DNA from: JBCBSZ01 sp039185015 | Lineage (GTDB): Bacteria; Actinomycetota; Acidimicrobiia; Acidimicrobiales; Poriferisodalaceae | Direction of reading: 5' to 3' | DNA: 32,309 nucleotides | Assembly (NCBI GenBank): GCA_039185015.1 | Contig: JBCDAU010000055.1 | Coordinates: 1-32,309, forward strand | Shown: positions 30,991-32,309 of the stretch, in pieces | Layout of the letters: every line of letters begins with the position of its first letter | Position numbering within the stretch: position 1 is the first letter of the stretch | Made by a program: the position numbers and the translations under genes | Notes under the pieces: generated by a model | Databases searched by the model: none | Seen by the model: only the letters and a program-made list of their open reading frames with translations | What the model was told of the DNA's origin: nothing

Positions 30991-31006
30991 GCGTGCGGTG
31001 TCTCAG
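30987..31006. terminator. Weak stop-codon hairpin between thioesterase and TetR genes
   Basis: CTGAG (30987-30991) and CTCAG (31002-31006) pair around a 10-base loop; each includes a TGA stop codon. Only 5 pairs, so a weak candidate. Confidence 0.25.
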
Positions 31007-31587
31007 CCGGCGGTCGGTGGTGGGGCGAGCGAGGCGATGAGCGACACGATCTCCTCGGTCATCGCCTCGCCGTCGAGCGACTCGGGGGTGAAGGCCGCTC
31101 GGAGCAGCGGCACCGCCTGGGTCATGTCGGCGAGCACGTCCAGGTGCGGGTGGTCCGCACCGAGGATGCGGGCGATGGTGCCCCGGACGTACGACAGGTC
31201 GTAGCCCTCCTTGACCGCGGCCTCGATGCCCTCGTCGGCACGCATGGCGGTGATGAGGCCGGGGACCAGGTCGGGCTTGGCCTCGGCCGACCGGCAGCGG
31301 TCGCTGACGACGGTGCGGAGGTCGGCGACGGGGTCATCGCTGACGGGGGCGGTACCGGGCGGCATCTTCCTGATCGCCTCCGCGAGCAGCGCCTCCTTGG
31401 TGGGCCATCGCCGGTAGATCGCGCCCTTGCCGGCACCGGCGCGCTCGGCGACGTCCTGGGTCCGGATGCGGTCGAAGCCGACCTCGAGGAGGAGGTCGGC
31501 CGCCGCCTCGAGGATCGCGTCGGTGCGCTCGCCGTCGCGCGGTCGTCCGGTCGTGTTGTCGGGTCGGCGTCCCGAGTCCTCGGCCAT
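31003..31587 (-). CDS. TetR family transcriptional regulator
   Basis: A 194-residue TetR protein with HTH DAILEAAADLLLEVGFDRIRTQDVAERAGAGKGAIYRRWPTKEALL; the GAGKGAIYRRWPTKE turn marks the group with TetR_C domains that bind small ligands. The C-terminal domain has PGLITAMRADEGIEAAVKEGYDLSYVRG. ATG 31587 has no clear ribosome site (TCTCCTGCCC precedes it), so translation may be leaderless or weak. Divergent from the STAS-like and SRPBCC genes. Several palindromes of the GTTCCGGAAC type fill the 105-base intergenic region and are likely its operators. Confidence 0.9.
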   Translation of the reverse strand: MAEDSGRRPDNTTGRPRDGERTDAILEAAADLLLEVGFDRIRTQDVAERAGAGKGAIYRRWPTKEALLAEAIRKMPPGTAPVSDDPVADLRTVVSDRCRSAEAKPDLVPGLITAMRADEGIEAAVKEGYDLSYVRGTIARILGADHPHLDVLADMTQAVPLLRAAFTPESLDGEAMTEEIVSLIASLAPPPTAG

Positions 31588-31599
31588 GGGCAGGAGACT

Positions 31600-31663
31600 A
31601 ACAGAACTGTTGCGTTCCGGAACTCCGCCGTCTAGGTTGTAACGGAACCCACTGGTTCCGGAA
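31600..31663. promoter_or_regulatory. Palindrome-rich operator region of the TetR gene
   Basis: Perfect or near palindromes: AACAG-AA-CTGTT (31600-31611), GTTCCGGAAC (31614-31623), GGAACC-CACT-GGTTCC (31644-31659), with GTTCCGGAA again at 31655-31663. The direct recurrence of GTTCCGGAA suggests two TetR binding sites. Confidence 0.55.
31610..31638 (+). promoter_or_regulatory. Candidate promoter of the STAS-like gene
   Basis: TTGCGT (31610-31615), a 17-base spacer and TAGGTT (31633-31638). The GTTCCGGAAC palindrome lies over the -35 and spacer, so the divergent TetR protein could block it. Confidence 0.45.
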
Positions 31664-31692
31664 GTCGGTGCCGGCACGAACGAGGACAGCGC

Positions 31693-32094
31693 ATGAACCC
31701 GCAGATCATCCACGAGGACACCTACGGCTCCGTGATCGACTACCCCGACGACGACTACCTCGAGGTCCGGTGGTACGACTCGTCGGACGCCTTCACCGGC
31801 GAGACCTTCAGCCGGCGCAGCGCCCTCTTCGCCGACCTGGTCGAGCAACACGGTCGGAGCACGGTGCTCATCGACGCCGTGCAGTTCGGGATGAACGCCG
31901 AGGACATGGACGTCGAGTGGCGCGACGCCAACGTCATCCCTCGGCTGAACGACGCCGGCCTCCGGAAGATCGCCCTCGTCGTTCCGGCCGACGTTCCGCC
32001 GGTCGGCGCTCCGCCTGCCCCGGACGGTCCCGCCAACTTCCCGACCGCCTTCTTCGCCACCCGGGCCGAGGCCCGGGCCTGGCTGGCGGCCTGA
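31693..32094 (+). CDS. STAS/SpoIIAA-like protein of unknown function
   Basis: A 133-residue cytoplasmic protein with a SpoIIAA/STAS-like pattern: SVIDYPDDDYLEVRWYDSSDA opens, STVLIDAVQFG and GLRKIALVVPA are the central strands, and it ends FFATRAEARAWLAA, a common closing helix of this group. Function is unknown; such proteins often accompany START-like domains. It lies 32 bases upstream of a second gene, an SRPBCC protein, and divergent from a TetR gene. Confidence 0.65.
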   Translation: MNPQIIHEDTYGSVIDYPDDDYLEVRWYDSSDAFTGETFSRRSALFADLVEQHGRSTVLIDAVQFGMNAEDMDVEWRDANVIPRLNDAGLRKIALVVPADVPPVGAPPAPDGPANFPTAFFATRAEARAWLAA

Positions 32095-32126
32095 GCGGCC
32101 ATCTTCACGAGAGCGAGGAAGTACGC

Positions 32127-32309
32127 ATGCTCGACATCAAGGTCAGCAGGAAGATCGCCAAGCCGATCGACGAGGTCTGGCGGGTGGTCGTGGACGACTT
32201 CGCCAACGCCCATCACTGGGCGTACGGCACGCCGACGTGTCGTCCGGGCACCGAGGCGGAGGGGTTCGACCGGGTCTGCGACACCGAGTCCGGTCGGCTC
32301 GAGGACACC
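32127..32309 (+). CDS. SRPBCC family protein (partial, runs off right edge)
   Basis: The first 61 residues are visible. MLDIKVSRKIAKPIDEVWRVV then FANAHHWAYGTPTCRPGTEAEG is the START/polyketide-cyclase-like N-terminal strand and helix of the helix-grip fold. GAGGAA lies 7 bases before ATG 32127. It probably forms a pair with the STAS-like gene 32 bases upstream. Confidence 0.75.
   Translation, partial: MLDIKVSRKIAKPIDEVWRVVVDDFANAHHWAYGTPTCRPGTEAEGFDRVCDTESGRLEDT

Noticed and set aside
1..32309. tRNA, rRNA, integrase, transposase or phage genes
   Set aside because: None were recognised by eye on either strand; base composition and codon bias appear even across the window.

Overview
The window looks like chromosomal DNA of a high-GC actinobacterium. 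The coding bias is strongly GC, GTG starts are common, overlaps of the ATGA/GTGA type join genes in operons, and four lipoproteins share the 'AA(S/C/G)-C-G-D' start followed by Thr/Asp/Ser-rich linkers. The lipoprotein style and the mix of TetR regulators, SnoaL-like and SRPBCC proteins and an SCO6745-like protein would fit Acidimicrobiia (Ilumatobacter-like), but that placement is inference. I see no rRNA, tRNA, CRISPR array, transposase, phage gene or origin, and no stretch over 300 bases without a gene.

Layout. (1) 1-4867, all minus: an AraC-type regulator reads without a stop into a siderophore-binding lipoprotein, followed by a GNAT acetyltransferase, an MFS transporter and a second GNAT cut by the window edge. 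(2) 4957-9003: a small aromatic-catabolism group. FAH hydrolase and extradiol-type dioxygenase run on the minus strand; divergent TetR and FAD hydroxylase run on plus; a palindromic operator lies between. (3) 9020-14908: iron uptake. A second siderophore-binding lipoprotein is divergent from a TetR gene, then comes a complete YclNOPQ/CeuBCDE-like ABC importer (binding protein, two permeases, ATPase). (4) 14947-17812: an SCO6745-like protein, a protein of unknown function and class II fumarase FumC. (5) 17930-20321: the 5-oxoprolinase operon pxpABC. (6) 20332-23079: two SnoaL-like proteins and an alpha/beta hydrolase, divergent from a LysR regulator. (7) 23087-25129: haloalkane dehalogenase-like hydrolase and SRPBCC protein, divergent from a TetR gene with three operator half-sites. 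(8) 25137-28149: an FdhF/YdeP-type molybdopterin oxidoreductase and a carboxylesterase. (9) 28228-32309: a fourth siderophore-binding lipoprotein, two TetR genes, an acyl-CoA thioesterase-like protein, a STAS-like protein and a truncated SRPBCC gene.

The main theme is iron. Four siderophore-binding lipoproteins are encoded but only one permease/ATPase set, so three binding proteins are orphans here. TTAGG-type elements resembling DtxR/IdeR boxes lie upstream of three of the four binding-protein units. The closest full-length resemblance (12 of 19 bases) lies upstream of fumC, the iron-independent fumarase, which suggests an iron-sparing response. The second theme is tight packing: convergent genes are separated by 7-20 bases and their two TGA stop codons often sit in the arms of one shared hairpin.

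I did not find a clearly new multi-gene system. The best leads are the AraC-lipoprotein continuous reading frame, the candidate iron box at fumC, and a TetR gene that appears to lack a standard start codon.
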